A DNA stretch of 64,000 bases from JBKHYJ01 sp046565505 (GCA_046565505.1 JBKHYJ010000073.1:1-64000); one strand, 5' to 3'; counted from the stretch's first letter, positions 49,071 through 58,883 are shown. Numbers and translations: made by a program. The notes: generated by a model not told the origin, from the letters alone.

Positions 49071-49235
49071 AATGACGATCAGTTTACACTAATTCGGGGC
49101 TCAAGCGCACAGGTAAAATTAGAGGCTCAGGCCCGGCGTTGGGATGGGCCAATGGCGTACGGAAAGAAAAAGGGGATGGTCGCCCATCCCCGCGTTCTCA
49201 CACAGAGAACCCCCGTTTTGCGTAGCGGCAATGTG

Positions 49236-49355
49236 CTATTTCTTCTTAGCGCCGCCCTTCTTAGCGCCGCCCTTCGAGCCGCCCTTCGAGCCGCCCTTCG
49301 AGCCGCCGCCGCCGCCAGATGATTTCTTGGCGCCGCCTTTCTTTGCTGTTGGCAT
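49236..49355 (-). CDS. 39-residue Lys/Gly/Ser-rich repetitive peptide
   Basis: ATG 49355 (minus) follows AGGAG with ten bases spacing. The peptide is made of tandem GGSK units (three) and GGAKK units (two) and ends in KKK. Composition is extremely basic, like histone H1-type or bacterial KGG proteins, so nucleic-acid binding is plausible. It has its own strong promoter. Nearby on the same theme are the small basic genes at 14182 and 14527. Confidence 0.65.
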   Translation of the reverse strand: MPTAKKGGAKKSSGGGGGSKGGSKGGSKGGAKKGGAKKK

Positions 49356-49438
49356 AAAGTGTGCTTCTCCTTTCGTTAAATTTTTACCCCATACACAAGA
49401 TAATGTAGCTGAACTACTCTTGTGTACTACTGTAAATG

Positions 49439-49461
49439 ATACACAACATATTGTTGTATAT
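49439..49461. promoter_or_regulatory. Operator-like palindrome at the small-peptide promoter
   Basis: ATACACAACA-TAT-TGTTGTATAT has ten-base arms with nine matches, located from the -10 element to the likely transcription start of the minus-strand gene at 49355. Position suits a repressor site. Confidence 0.5.
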
Positions 49462-49485
49462 ATTTGCTTTGTCCATTCTTGTCAA
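49457..49485 (-). promoter_or_regulatory. Strong sigma-70 promoter of the Lys/Gly peptide gene
   Basis: On the minus strand: TTGACA (49485-49480), exact 17-base spacer, TATATA (49462-49457), in an AT-rich island with a T/A run beyond. The leader to ATG 49355 would be about 95 bases. Confidence 0.75.
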
Positions 49486-49543
49486 CTTTTTTTTTTGTAT
49501 GCCGCTGGATAAAAATGATTAATAACCCCCCTTCCCCTGAAAC

Positions 49544-49757
49544 GGGCTGCCAGAGCCGGTTTCAAGCTGGCGTGCCGGCCGCCGCGCGCGCCGCGCACCG
49601 CGCCCCGGCATGCGGCGACTGCTCGCGCGCCGGCGCGAGCTTTTCAGATACGCGCAGGCTGATAATGGCTCCCAGAGCCGCTTTCAGGGTGGCTGCCCTG
49701 AAAGCGGCTCTGGGAGCCCCTTCCACGGCGGTGGCACGAAAGTGGCTCCAGACGCGA
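49544..49757. repeat. Palindromic repeat cluster with 23-base perfect arms
   Basis: At 49667-49689 and 49696-49718 the sequence forms perfect 23-base arms around a six-base loop (TGGCTG). A similar arm lies at 49544-49571 and a degenerate inverted copy at about 49730-49757, so the whole is about 210 bases and may be a miniature mobile or REP-like element. The core GGCTCTGGGAGCC recurs at 14483-14495. It lies 85 bases before the PHP-domain gene. Confidence 0.75.
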
Positions 49758-49802
49758 GTTTCGAGCCTTCCGGCCGCGCGCGGACCGGATTGACTTTGCC
49801 GA

Positions 49803-50708
49803 ATGGCGGTAGATAATATCGAGGCGATGCTGAAAAATGTGATCGACCTTCATGCCCACACTTCATACTCGGATGGCAGCGCGACACCATCGCAGCTGGT
49901 GGCGCTGGCTCACTCGCTCGGCGCGCGCGCGGTTGCCATAACCGACCATGACACGGTCGACGGCCTGCCGGAGGGCCGCGCGGCCGCCGACGAGCTGGGA
50001 GTCGAGTTCGTCAACGGTATTGAGATCAGCGCCGACTACTCGCCCGGGACCATGCACATACTGGGTTACTGTATTAACCCGGAGACCCCCTCGCTGGCAC
50101 TCAAGCTTGACGAGCTTAGAGCTGCCCGCAATAACAGGAATCCGCAGATAGCGGCCCGCCTGCAATCGCTCGGGCTCGATGTCGACTATGAAGACGTTGC
50201 CCGACTGGCCGGGAATGAAGTCGTAGGGCGCCCGCACTTCGCCCGCCTGATGGTGGAAAGGGGTTACGCCAGTAGCATCCAGGATGCCTTTGACAGGTTT
50301 CTGGCGAAGGGGGCCGCCGCGTACGTAGAGAAGGCGCGCCTGTCTCCCGCCGATTCCATCGCGTTGATCCAGGAGGCAGGCGGGGTCGCCATTCTTGCTC
50401 ACCCATACCAGTTGAAGCTTTCGTCAATAGAAGAGGTGGAGCGGCTGATAGCCGAGCTTGCCGCGATGGGGCTGGACGGGATCGAGGCCATATACAGCCG
50501 CCACAGCCCCGCCGAGCGCAATATGTATGCTCAGATGGCAGCGCGCCACGGGCTGCTTGTTACGGGCGGGAGCGACTATCACGGGACTTATAAGCCTGAC
50601 ATTAGCATCGTGACGGGGAAGGGCGATTTAGAAGTGCCTTACGTATTGATCGAGCAAGTCAAAGCGCGTGCGACCGCCCGGGTAAAGTCGGCCGGGAATC
50701 AGGCGTAG
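49803..50708 (+). CDS. PHP-domain phosphoesterase (RNase AM/TrpH-like)
   Basis: A 301-residue PHP-fold metal phosphoesterase. Metal-binding motifs are DLHAHTSYSDG (about 14-24), ITDHDTVDG (about 47-55), GRPHFARLM, LAHPYQLKL and GGSDYHG. Relatives are 3',5'-nucleotide bisphosphate phosphatases and the exonuclease RNase AM (TrpH/YciV). The palindromic repeat cluster precedes it. Not obviously operonic with deoC, which lies 116 bases downstream. Confidence 0.9.
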   Translation: MAVDNIEAMLKNVIDLHAHTSYSDGSATPSQLVALAHSLGARAVAITDHDTVDGLPEGRAAADELGVEFVNGIEISADYSPGTMHILGYCINPETPSLALKLDELRAARNNRNPQIAARLQSLGLDVDYEDVARLAGNEVVGRPHFARLMVERGYASSIQDAFDRFLAKGAAAYVEKARLSPADSIALIQEAGGVAILAHPYQLKLSSIEEVERLIAELAAMGLDGIEAIYSRHSPAERNMYAQMAARHGLLVTGGSDYHGTYKPDISIVTGKGDLEVPYVLIEQVKARATARVKSAGNQA

Positions 50709-50824
50709 TAAAGAGATGGGCGGCGTCACAATCAGTTGAGAATCTGGGGGCAGAACCTTGAGCCGGTCTAATAAGGGTCTGGAGTCGCGGCAAGGAAGGT
50801 TATTGAGGGAAGCTGTTTAGGTTT

Positions 50825-51721
50825 ATGCAAGACAATTTGAATATCGAAGAGTTGGTTTCCCAAATTACAGATGTGATTTTATCGCGGCTGGGTACGGGGG
50901 CGCCGGCCCATGAATGCGCCGTTTACCACGACGAGTGCTTCGTGAAGTGCCCGGACCGTATGCAGTCCCTAGTTACGTCCGGCGGCGTCAGGTTAGGGCT
51001 TTCCGGCCCGGAGAGCGCGGCCGCGCGCGAGGTGGCCCGCTACATAGACCACACGCTGCTGAAGCCCGACGCCTCGCGCGACGAGATCCTGAACGTGTGC
51101 GAGGAAGGGTCGCGCTATGGGTTTGCCTCCGTGTGCATAAACCCTACCTGGGTGCGCGAAGCTGCATGCGCACTGCGCGGCAGTGGGGTGAAGGTGTGTA
51201 CGGTGATCGGCTTCCCGCTCGGGGCGAATGTGCCTGACACGAAATCTTTCGAGGCGAGGCGCGCTATCTTCGATGGCGCGAGCGAGCTTGATATGGTCAT
51301 CAACGTCGGCGCGCTGAAGTCCGGCGATTACGACCTCGTGTCGCGAGATATCGACGGCGTAGTCCGTGTAGCGCACGAGGTCGGATTTATCTGCAAGGTA
51401 ATCATCGAGACTGCGCTGCTGACGGACGACGAGAAAGTCAGGGCATGTATCATAGCTAAGGAGGCAGGCGCCGATTTCGTCAAGACCTCGACCGGGTTCA
51501 GCAAGGGGGGCGCCACGGTAGCAGACATCGCCCTCATGCGCCGCGTGGTGGGCGGCGAGATGGGCGTCAAGGCGTCTGGCGGGGTCAGGGATTTGAAACA
51601 GGCGCAGGAGATGATACGGGCCGGCGCGACACGCATCGGCGCTAGCGTCGGGGTCAAGATAGTCCAGGAAATCGCCGGCAACCCCCAGCCCGCCAACGGC
51701 CATGCGAGCGGGGGCTACTGA
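50825..51721 (+). CDS. deoC: Deoxyribose-phosphate aldolase with N-terminal encapsulation-type helix
   Basis: A 298-residue class I aldolase that splits 2-deoxyribose 5-phosphate, or a lactaldehyde-type substrate, by a Schiff base. The catalytic core (about 68-290) has VARYIDHTLLKPD, the active-site Lys in FICKVIIETALL, GADFVKTSTGF and GVKASGGVRDL. The first about 22 residues form an amphipathic helix (IEELVSQITDVILSRL, hydrophobic residues at 7, 10/11, 14, 17/18 and 22) joined by a Cys-containing linker. This layout is that of encapsulation peptides on microcompartment enzymes, including the DeoC-like aldolase of planctomycete fucose/rhamnose compartments. No shell genes lie nearby. Confidence 0.92.
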   Translation: MQDNLNIEELVSQITDVILSRLGTGAPAHECAVYHDECFVKCPDRMQSLVTSGGVRLGLSGPESAAAREVARYIDHTLLKPDASRDEILNVCEEGSRYGFASVCINPTWVREAACALRGSGVKVCTVIGFPLGANVPDTKSFEARRAIFDGASELDMVINVGALKSGDYDLVSRDIDGVVRVAHEVGFICKVIIETALLTDDEKVRACIIAKEAGADFVKTSTGFSKGGATVADIALMRRVVGGEMGVKASGGVRDLKQAQEMIRAGATRIGASVGVKIVQEIAGNPQPANGHASGGY

Positions 51722-51740
51722 CGCGGCAGGCTGCATGAAT

Positions 51741-51780
51741 AATAGCGGCGCGGCCCCATGCCCGGGGCCGCGCCGCTATT
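51741..51780. terminator. Bidirectional terminator between deoC and fabH
   Basis: Perfect 17-base arms (51741-51757, 51764-51780) around a six-base loop, between convergent genes, with short T-rich ends on both strands. Confidence 0.88.
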
Positions 51781-51796
51781 TCACGCCCGGTAATTC

Positions 51797-52795
51797 TTAG
51801 TAAGCCCAGCGGACCAGGACGGAGCCGACAGTGTAGCCGGCCCCGACGGCGGCCAGCACTACAAGGCTTCCTTTTTTAAGCCGCCCATCGTCGAGCGCGT
51901 CCCCCATCGCGAGCGGGACCGTCCCGGCGGTCGTGTTGCCATACTTGTGGATGTTTTTGACAACCTTGCTTTCATCGAGCCCCATCTTTTCGGCCGCCGC
52001 GTTGATGATGCGCAGGTTCGCCTGGTGCGCGATGAAGAGGTCTACATCTTTGCCGCTGAAATTGTTCCGCTCGAGTATGCCGCGGCTGGCTTCTCCCATT
52101 TTGCGCACGGCATACTTGAATACAGGCTGGCCTTCTTGATGGACGTAGTGCATCTTTTTCTCTACGGTCTCATGAGAAGAGGGGTTGAGGCTCCCGCCTG
52201 CGGGCATGTAGAGGAACTGGCCTCCCGACCCGTCGATCTCGTGCATGTAGTCGAGTATTCCGAAATCTTCGCTCTCGCTCGGCTCAAGCAGCACGGCCCC
52301 CGCGCCGTCGCCGAACAGCACGCACGTGGCGCGGTCTTCAAAATTAATTATGCTCGACATCACGTCCGCCCCGATCACCACGACCTTGCTGTGCGCGCCT
52401 GATTCTATGAATTGGGCTCCGACCGTCAGCGCGTAAAGGAAGCCCGAGCAGGCGGCCGATATGTCGAACCCCCAGGCGCGCGTGGCGCGTATCTTGTTTT
52501 GTACCATGCAGGCGGTCGAGGGGAAAAACATGTCGGGCGTTACAGTGGCGACGATAATCACATCTATATCATCAGCCTCTATCCCCCTCCGCTTGAGCAG
52601 GTCGCCCGCCGCCTGCGCCGCCAACTCCGAAGTCGGAGTGCCCGGCTCGACCATGTGCCGCTCGATGATGCCCGTGCGCTCGACTATCCAGTCATGACTC
52701 GTGTTAACCCTCTCCGCAAGGTCGTAGTTTGTAACAACCTTCGGCGGCACGTAACGACCCAGCGCCGTTATCTTCGCCCTGCGTGTAGTTCTCAT
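51797..52795 (-). CDS. fabH: 3-oxoacyl-ACP synthase III
   Basis: A 332-residue ketoacyl synthase III that starts fatty acid synthesis by condensing acetyl-CoA with malonyl-ACP. The catalytic Cys is in DISAACSGFLYAL, His in IAHQANLRII and Asn in YGNTTAGTVPL. The N-terminus PPKVVTNYDLAERVNTSHDWI and RWAY C-terminus are typical. The upstream (minus) AT-rich stretch around 52840 may hold its promoter, with a GGAG ribosome binding site. No other fab genes are adjacent. Confidence 0.96.
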   Translation of the reverse strand: MRTTRRAKITALGRYVPPKVVTNYDLAERVNTSHDWIVERTGIIERHMVEPGTPTSELAAQAAGDLLKRRGIEADDIDVIIVATVTPDMFFPSTACMVQNKIRATRAWGFDISAACSGFLYALTVGAQFIESGAHSKVVVIGADVMSSIINFEDRATCVLFGDGAGAVLLEPSESEDFGILDYMHEIDGSGGQFLYMPAGGSLNPSSHETVEKKMHYVHQEGQPVFKYAVRKMGEASRGILERNNFSGKDVDLFIAHQANLRIINAAAEKMGLDESKVVKNIHKYGNTTAGTVPLAMGDALDDGRLKKGSLVVLAAVGAGYTVGSVLVRWAY

Positions 52796-53138
52796 TAAGC
52801 CCGGCCCTCCAAATAAAATATACCTCTATATACAATGAAGATGCAGACGAGACATTACTCAAATAAGCCCCGATACTAGCATCTGATAGTTTTGCGGCGC
52901 AAGGAGGCGCGGCCCGCCTTCCGTTTTGGCTCAACGGATTGTTTGCCGCGTCGGCTTATGATATATGGTCAGCGGGGCCGCTTCGGTTGACGGTCATGCG
53001 CCGCGCCCCCGAATGCGCCTTCCCGAAACGAAATTATGAGCGACGGGCAACACGCGAAGCGGAGCGGCGCGGGGTTTGTGCTGATCCCCTCCGCTGTTGT
53101 GGGGCCGGCCCGTTAATCATAACAAAGGAGAAAAGTTT
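52796..53138. other. Divergent region between fabH and a membrane protein gene
   Basis: About 340 bases. An AT-rich, promoter-like stretch (minus, around 52815-52860) precedes fabH, and AAAGGAG (53124-53130) precedes ATG 53139. No RNA gene or repeat is recognised. Confidence 0.4.
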
Positions 53139-53813
53139 ATGGCAGATACGACTTCAGGCGACCGCATGAGCATTACGCAGCTTATACTGATCCCGAGCGT
53201 CATAAGCCTGGCTATAACTTTGGTAAGGCTCATCGGGGAGCTTCAAGGCTGGCCGTCTGCCCTGTTCAACCGCGAGCCGGGCGGTGCCGGCTCCATCATC
53301 GGCATCACCTGGCTCGCGCCAATCTTCGGGATCTATTTCGCGCTAAAACTATCGGGCGCGGGCGAGGGGCCGGAGAATCGCGGGCGCGCGGTGCGGCTGG
53401 CCGTCTTCGGCCTGCTGCTCATGTTCGGAGGGTTCGCGGCGCTCTTCCCGAAATTCAAGTTCCCCGGCAAAGAAGCGCTCGGGCTCCTGCTGCTAGTCGG
53501 GGCCGTCGCTTTCCAATACGCCGCATGGCCCAAGCTGTTCAAGACGCTGCTCGCGTACGCCTACGCGGCCCGAATACCCGTAGCGATACTGATGTTCTTC
53601 GCGATACGCGGCGACTGGGGGACCCATTACGACGTTGTGCGCCCGGATTTTCCTGTTTCCGACAGCTTCTGGCCCAGGTATTTTCAGATAGCTTTCCTGC
53701 CTCAGATGGTCCTCTGGATCGCCTTCACCATCATCACGGGCTCGCTTTTCGGGAGCGTAGTGACCGCAATCGTCCGCAGGGGCAAGCCTTCAGTCCAGGC
53801 GGCCAATGCCTGA
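53139..53813 (+). CDS. Six-helix integral membrane protein of unknown function
   Basis: ATG 53139 follows AAAGGAG, so the frame upstream to 53097 is rejected. The 224-residue protein has about six transmembrane helices (about 10-35, 44-63, 78-100, 108-125, 130-152, 175-215) and a short cytosolic or periplasmic N-terminus. I see no family motif. It faces the inositol-phosphate synthase gene tail to tail. Confidence 0.75.
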   Translation: MADTTSGDRMSITQLILIPSVISLAITLVRLIGELQGWPSALFNREPGGAGSIIGITWLAPIFGIYFALKLSGAGEGPENRGRAVRLAVFGLLLMFGGFAALFPKFKFPGKEALGLLLLVGAVAFQYAAWPKLFKTLLAYAYAARIPVAILMFFAIRGDWGTHYDVVRPDFPVSDSFWPRYFQIAFLPQMVLWIAFTIITGSLFGSVVTAIVRRGKPSVQAANA

Positions 53814-53819
53814 CATAAA

Positions 53820-53850
53820 AGGCCGCCGAGCACGCTCTGCTCGGCGGCCT
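53820..53850 (-). terminator. Terminator of the inositol-phosphate synthase gene
   Basis: AGGCCGCCGAGCA and TGCTCGGCGGCCT are perfect 13-base arms with a five-base loop. On the minus strand the stem is followed by TTTTATG, so it suits the gene at 53874. The two convergent genes share it. Confidence 0.85.
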
Positions 53851-53873
53851 CCGTCATGCCATTTAAGGCACCC

Positions 53874-55202
<1,329 letters not shown>

Positions 55203-55495
55203 TGTGTGTAGCGGTTCCTTTCCGATGGCCTCCGGCCTGACGCTTTGTCGGCATCATCAATTAAACCAGAATCGGCTGATAGAGTCTTGCGCATTGCTGC
55301 TGATGTTTAGCGGTGAGTTGCGGAATGGGCGCGCGCGGAGGAATCAATGGCCCATGCGAACGGCATGGCGGCGGTATGGCTTGATGATTTGTTAAGGCTT
55401 AACGATCTGGTAACGAGGCTTGCGATGGCCTGACGGCGGTATGGCCCCATGCCCTTAGTCCCCGCGGGGGCCGACCTGCGCCGGGTCAAACCCGG

Positions 55496-56389
55496 CTAAC
55501 CCTTCGCGCCTTCGCGGTACAGGCGCGGCGTCACGCCTGTAATTGATTTGAATATTTTTGTGAAGTGGCTCTGGCTCTGGTAACCGACCCTGGTCGCGAT
55601 CTCGATTATTGGTAACGAAGTTTCTGTCAGCAGCCTCCGCGCGTGCTCAAGCCGCACGTTGGCGAGATAGACATGAGGCGTGATCCCCGTGATCTGTTTG
55701 AACAGGCGCGCGAAGTGGTACTCGGAAAGGTACGCCGCCGAGGCTATCTCTTCGACCGCAAGCTCGCGGCCGAAGTTATCATGCATGAACTCTATGGCGC
55801 GGCGCAGCCGTCTGTCTACGGGCCCCGCGCGCGACAGCTCTACCCGCGTCGATTTCCTCACTGTCAGGTGCGAGCGTAGGAGGTGAATGACGAGCTGGCG
55901 CACGAGCGCGTCAATCATCGCGCCGTGACCTAATTCCCCGACTTCTATTTCGCTTATTATCGACCGCGCGATTCGTGCGATGGTCTCATCGTTGGCCCGG
56001 CTGTGGCGGAATAGTATCTCCGCGGAGATGCGGGTCAATCCGATTTCCGTCACCATCTCATTGACCAGTGCGGGGCTTATTCGGACCGAAACGAATTCAA
56101 CGCCTGACGCGCGCGCGGCATGACTCTGCCCTATGCCCGTGAGCGCGACGCCGCCCGCAGACAACTCGAAATCGTCAGGGCCGACGGTGACCTCCATACT
56201 TCCCGCCAATACGGCCGTCACGGTGAACGCGGCGTGGGAGTGGGACCCGAAATCACACGCCCGCGCCTCCGTGTGCCGGACGCTGAACTGAGGCCGCGAA
56301 ACGAACAGGTGAGTTTCGGAGGAGAACTCTTGCTCGAACGGGTCTGCCTCGCCCGGAGTCTCAGACATGGTATCAACTTCATCAAGCAT
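55496..56389 (-). CDS. AraC-family transcriptional regulator
   Basis: ATG 56389 has GAGG nine bases upstream and gives 297 residues; a TTG at 56404 is the longer alternative. An AraC-type ligand-binding cupin (about 20-170) is followed by two helix-turn-helix units (ELAVEEIASAAYLSEYHFARLFKQ; LPIIEIATRVGYQSQSHFTKIFKS) ending GVTPRLYREGA. It starts 21 bases after the GDPD gene stop on the same strand, so it is probably co-transcribed and may control it. The inducer is unknown. Confidence 0.9.
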   Translation of the reverse strand: MLDEVDTMSETPGEADPFEQEFSSETHLFVSRPQFSVRHTEARACDFGSHSHAAFTVTAVLAGSMEVTVGPDDFELSAGGVALTGIGQSHAARASGVEFVSVRISPALVNEMVTEIGLTRISAEILFRHSRANDETIARIARSIISEIEVGELGHGAMIDALVRQLVIHLLRSHLTVRKSTRVELSRAGPVDRRLRRAIEFMHDNFGRELAVEEIASAAYLSEYHFARLFKQITGITPHVYLANVRLEHARRLLTETSLPIIEIATRVGYQSQSHFTKIFKSITGVTPRLYREGAKG

Positions 56390-56410
56390 GGAAGCCCGCC
56401 TCAACTGAGT

Positions 56411-57349
56411 TCACCTGCGGCGGCCGCGCCCGGCCCTGTCGGCTCGCAATACTGACCCCGGCGGTCGTCTCGACCCGAGAGTATCTATCAGGCGTTTCGG
56501 ATAATTCGTCATGATCGAATCCACGCCGCACGCCGCCAGCCGCCGCATGACCAGTCTGCTATTCGCCGTCCAGGCTGAAACCGCAAGGCCGCTCTCATGT
56601 AACGTTTCGACCGTACGCCGTGTCACAAGCCCATAGTGTAGGGCCACCTCGTCAGCGCCGACGCTTTCTGCGGCGCGAACGATCGACCGGGCGGATATTA
56701 ACCTTCGCCCCGCGATCGAAAAAGTGGCGGCAGCGCGTATATCGCCGGCCATCTGTTTTGCCAGCCTGACGCTCTCGTGATCGAATGAAAGCAGCGTAAC
56801 CGCATGCTCCATACGATACTCGCGCACGAGCGATATCACGGCCTCTACTAGTGGACGCCTGTTGGCCGGCCTGCCTTTGAACTCGATGTAGACACGCCTG
56901 AGCCTGGCGGGCGCGAGAAGCGCGAGCACAGATTCGAGCGCGGGCACGGGCTCTACCGGGACTCCCGCGCCGCCGTCGCTCATGATGCCGGCCTCGCGCT
57001 CAAGCGCGGCGCGCAGGCGCGGCCTCTTCATCAACCGCCGCCCGAACCACCCCCCCGCGTCTAGCTCTTGAAGCTCGGCAGCCGTGAAGCTAGCCACGGG
57101 CCCCGTCGCGTTCGTGGTCCGGTTTACGCGCGCGTCATGTATGACTACGACCTTCCCGTCGGCCGACAGTTGCGCGTCCATCTCTACTCCATCCGCGCCT
57201 AGGGCGACCGCGAGCCCGAACGCGGCGAGCGTGTTCTCGGGCGCGAAACCGGAAGCGCCCCTGTGCGCAATCACAAGCGGCTCTCGGTTGTGCTCTGTGG
57301 CAGGGCGGATTTTGAATAGAGGCGTTACCATCTCAAAGTTACTTATCAT
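56411..57349 (-). CDS. Glycerophosphodiester phosphodiesterase
   Basis: A 312-residue GDPD/TIM-barrel enzyme that hydrolyses glycerophosphodiesters to glycerol 3-phosphate and an alcohol. The signature AHRGASGFAPENTLAAF (about 29-45), the acid pair VEMDAQLSADGKVVVIHD and VYIEFKGR are visible. No signal peptide, so cytoplasmic. Met7 at 57331 is an alternative start; the extreme N-terminus is weakly conserved. The C-terminal Arg/Gly-rich tail is extra. It heads a pair with the AraC regulator gene. Confidence 0.9.
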   Translation of the reverse strand: MISNFEMVTPLFKIRPATEHNREPLVIAHRGASGFAPENTLAAFGLAVALGADGVEMDAQLSADGKVVVIHDARVNRTTNATGPVASFTAAELQELDAGGWFGRRLMKRPRLRAALEREAGIMSDGGAGVPVEPVPALESVLALLAPARLRRVYIEFKGRPANRRPLVEAVISLVREYRMEHAVTLLSFDHESVRLAKQMAGDIRAAATFSIAGRRLISARSIVRAAESVGADEVALHYGLVTRRTVETLHESGLAVSAWTANSRLVMRRLAACGVDSIMTNYPKRLIDTLGSRRPPGSVLRADRAGRGRRR

Positions 57350-57511
57350 AATAAAGTGCCGCGGCGCGCGGGGGCAACTCCCCGGCAGGAGGGGCGGATG
57401 GGGCGCGTCAACCGCGAGCAGTACGCGGCCCGAACATGCGGCGAATGAGGTTATGAGAGCCGGATGGCCGCGCCGCGCATGAGCAGACCGGCGCGGGGCC
57501 GAACGCAGCCA

Positions 57512-57982
57512 TTATTTCCCGGTGGCCCTGGCCTTCTCGGCCGCCCTATCCGACTTCTGGCAGTCGGAGCAGATGCCGAATATGCGGTGGCTGTGGTGCA
57601 GAGGTTTGAATCGGTAGCGGCGGACGATCTCGTCCTGTAGCTGCTCTATCTGCTCGCTGTAGAATTCGATCAGCGCGCCGCACTGCGTGCAGATGAGATG
57701 ATCGTGATGCGTATGCTTGTAGTCATGCTCGTAGAGCGTGCGCCCGTCATGGAACTCAAGCTCGCGCGCGAGCCCGCAATCTTTGAGCAGCTTCAGCGTG
57801 CGATAAACAGTCGTAAATCCGACCGATGGGTCTTTGGATTTGATAATCGCGTAGAGGTCTTCGCTTGATACATGCCCTTCGGTGTCGAGAAAAACATCCA
57901 GTATCAGATCACGCTGCGAAGTCCGCTTCAGTCGCTCGCGCTTGAGGTGATTATGAAAGATTTCGATCTCTTCACGGTCCAT
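57512..57982 (-). CDS. fur: Ferric uptake regulator Fur
   Basis: A 156-residue metalloregulator. Winged helix (about 20-85: RLKRTSQRDLILDVFLDTEGHVSSEDLY, SVGFTTVYRTLKLL), metal-sensing HDH-type motifs (HTHHDHLICTQC) and Zn-binding pairs CTQC and CSDC. Family members bind iron, zinc or peroxide signals (Fur/Zur/PerR); the sensory residues do not separate them firmly, though HHDHLIC is Fur-like. It has its own promoter 20-50 bases upstream. A perfect Fur-type palindrome stands 4.5 kb away at 62535. Confidence 0.93.
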   Translation of the reverse strand: MDREEIEIFHNHLKRERLKRTSQRDLILDVFLDTEGHVSSEDLYAIIKSKDPSVGFTTVYRTLKLLKDCGLARELEFHDGRTLYEHDYKHTHHDHLICTQCGALIEFYSEQIEQLQDEIVRRYRFKPLHHSHRIFGICSDCQKSDRAAEKARATGK

Positions 57983-58002
57983 AGATTGCCCAGCTAAGAA
58001 TG

Positions 58003-58030
58003 ATTATACACGGGTAAATTGAACTCTCAA
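58003..58030 (-). promoter_or_regulatory. Promoter of fur
   Basis: TTGAGA (58030-58025), 16-base spacer, TATAAT (58008-58003) on the minus strand, giving a predicted start near 57996, about 14 bases before the ATG. Confidence 0.7.
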
Positions 58031-58103
58031 AACTTTACTTATCGGCGGGTGACCGGGGGAAACCGACACGTCTGCGCGGGCGGGCTTGCGCCAGCGGCGG
58101 CGC

Positions 58104-58138
58104 AAAAAAATAAGGGCCGGTATTACACGCCGGCCCTT
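58104..58138 (-). terminator. Intrinsic terminator of the ApbE/FMN operon
   Basis: AAGGGCCGG (58112-58120) and CCGGCCCTT (58130-58138) form a nine-base stem with a nine-base loop, followed on the minus strand by ATTTTTTT. It ends the operon before fur, so fur is transcribed from its own promoter. Confidence 0.9.
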
Positions 58139-58210
58139 TATGAGCTGCTGTTGCGCTTACAAGGAGACGATAATTCCGTGTGGCCTGTTACTGTAACCCC
58201 GCCGCGGCGG

Positions 58211-58846
58211 TCAATCCGCAGCGTATCGCTCGCTCACTTTCGGGCGGGGCCGCCCGGCGGCTCGCCTCGCCCTCGCGGGCATCCACATATCCCACAGGGG
58301 GACGAAGATGAGCGGCACCGCAGATATTGCCAGCGCCGCGGCCGCCGCCATCATCATCGGCGCAAACCTTACCGACACGTAGCGCACGAGCCAGGGCGTG
58401 GCGAGCATGCCGGCCACCCCGCCGAATGACAGCGCGTAGGTGAGCACCTTCGCCCAGTTCGCCAGCCGCGTACGCATCACGAAATGGCAGAGCACAAGAA
58501 TGATGATTGGCATCTCGAATATGTGGGGGTGCGTGACGTCAAGCAGCGCGCTGTAGGTGTTCATCCTCGCCACCATCGCGGGCGGCTCGGCGGCGGCCTC
58601 CGTCGCGCCTTCTCCCGCGGCGGCCTCGTCGTAGATTCCGCCCGCGCCCGTCACCGCAGGTGCTGACTCCGCGGGGGCGTCCGCCACGTCCGGGCCATAA
58701 CGCTCTACGACTCCGTTCGGCACCCGGCCGACTTTATCGTAGACGTTCAGGAGCGCCACCGTGAATGAGCCGACCATGAAGAGCATGAAGAAGGTTATCA
58801 AAATCTTGGTGCTGGTTTCACTGCGATGTAATGGGTAGGGTGTCAT
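58211..58846 (-). CDS. Four-helix membrane protein of the ApbE/FMN operon
   Basis: A 211-residue protein with helices at about 14-36, 103-123, 132-154 and 162-186. The first loop (about 37-100) is Ala/Glu-rich and likely periplasmic. Three His (106, 108 and 121) lie on and near helix 2 (THPHIFEMP, CHFVMRTR), and could bind a haem or metal, but no standard haem motif exists. It is the last gene of the operon, after apbE, so it probably connects the flavin protein to the inner membrane. No homologue is recognised. Confidence 0.8.
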   Translation of the reverse strand: MTPYPLHRSETSTKILITFFMLFMVGSFTVALLNVYDKVGRVPNGVVERYGPDVADAPAESAPAVTGAGGIYDEAAAGEGATEAAAEPPAMVARMNTYSALLDVTHPHIFEMPIIILVLCHFVMRTRLANWAKVLTYALSFGGVAGMLATPWLVRYVSVRFAPMMMAAAAALAISAVPLIFVPLWDMWMPARARRAAGRPRPKVSERYAAD

Positions 58847-58883
58847 TACCTTCGGTCCCTTTCTTATGAGCGGAGCTATGAAT

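Noticed and set aside
53820..53850. Terminator for the plus-strand membrane protein gene at 53139
   Set aside because: The T-run lies on the minus strand side, so the hairpin was assigned to the inositol-phosphate synthase gene instead; on the plus strand it has no T-run.
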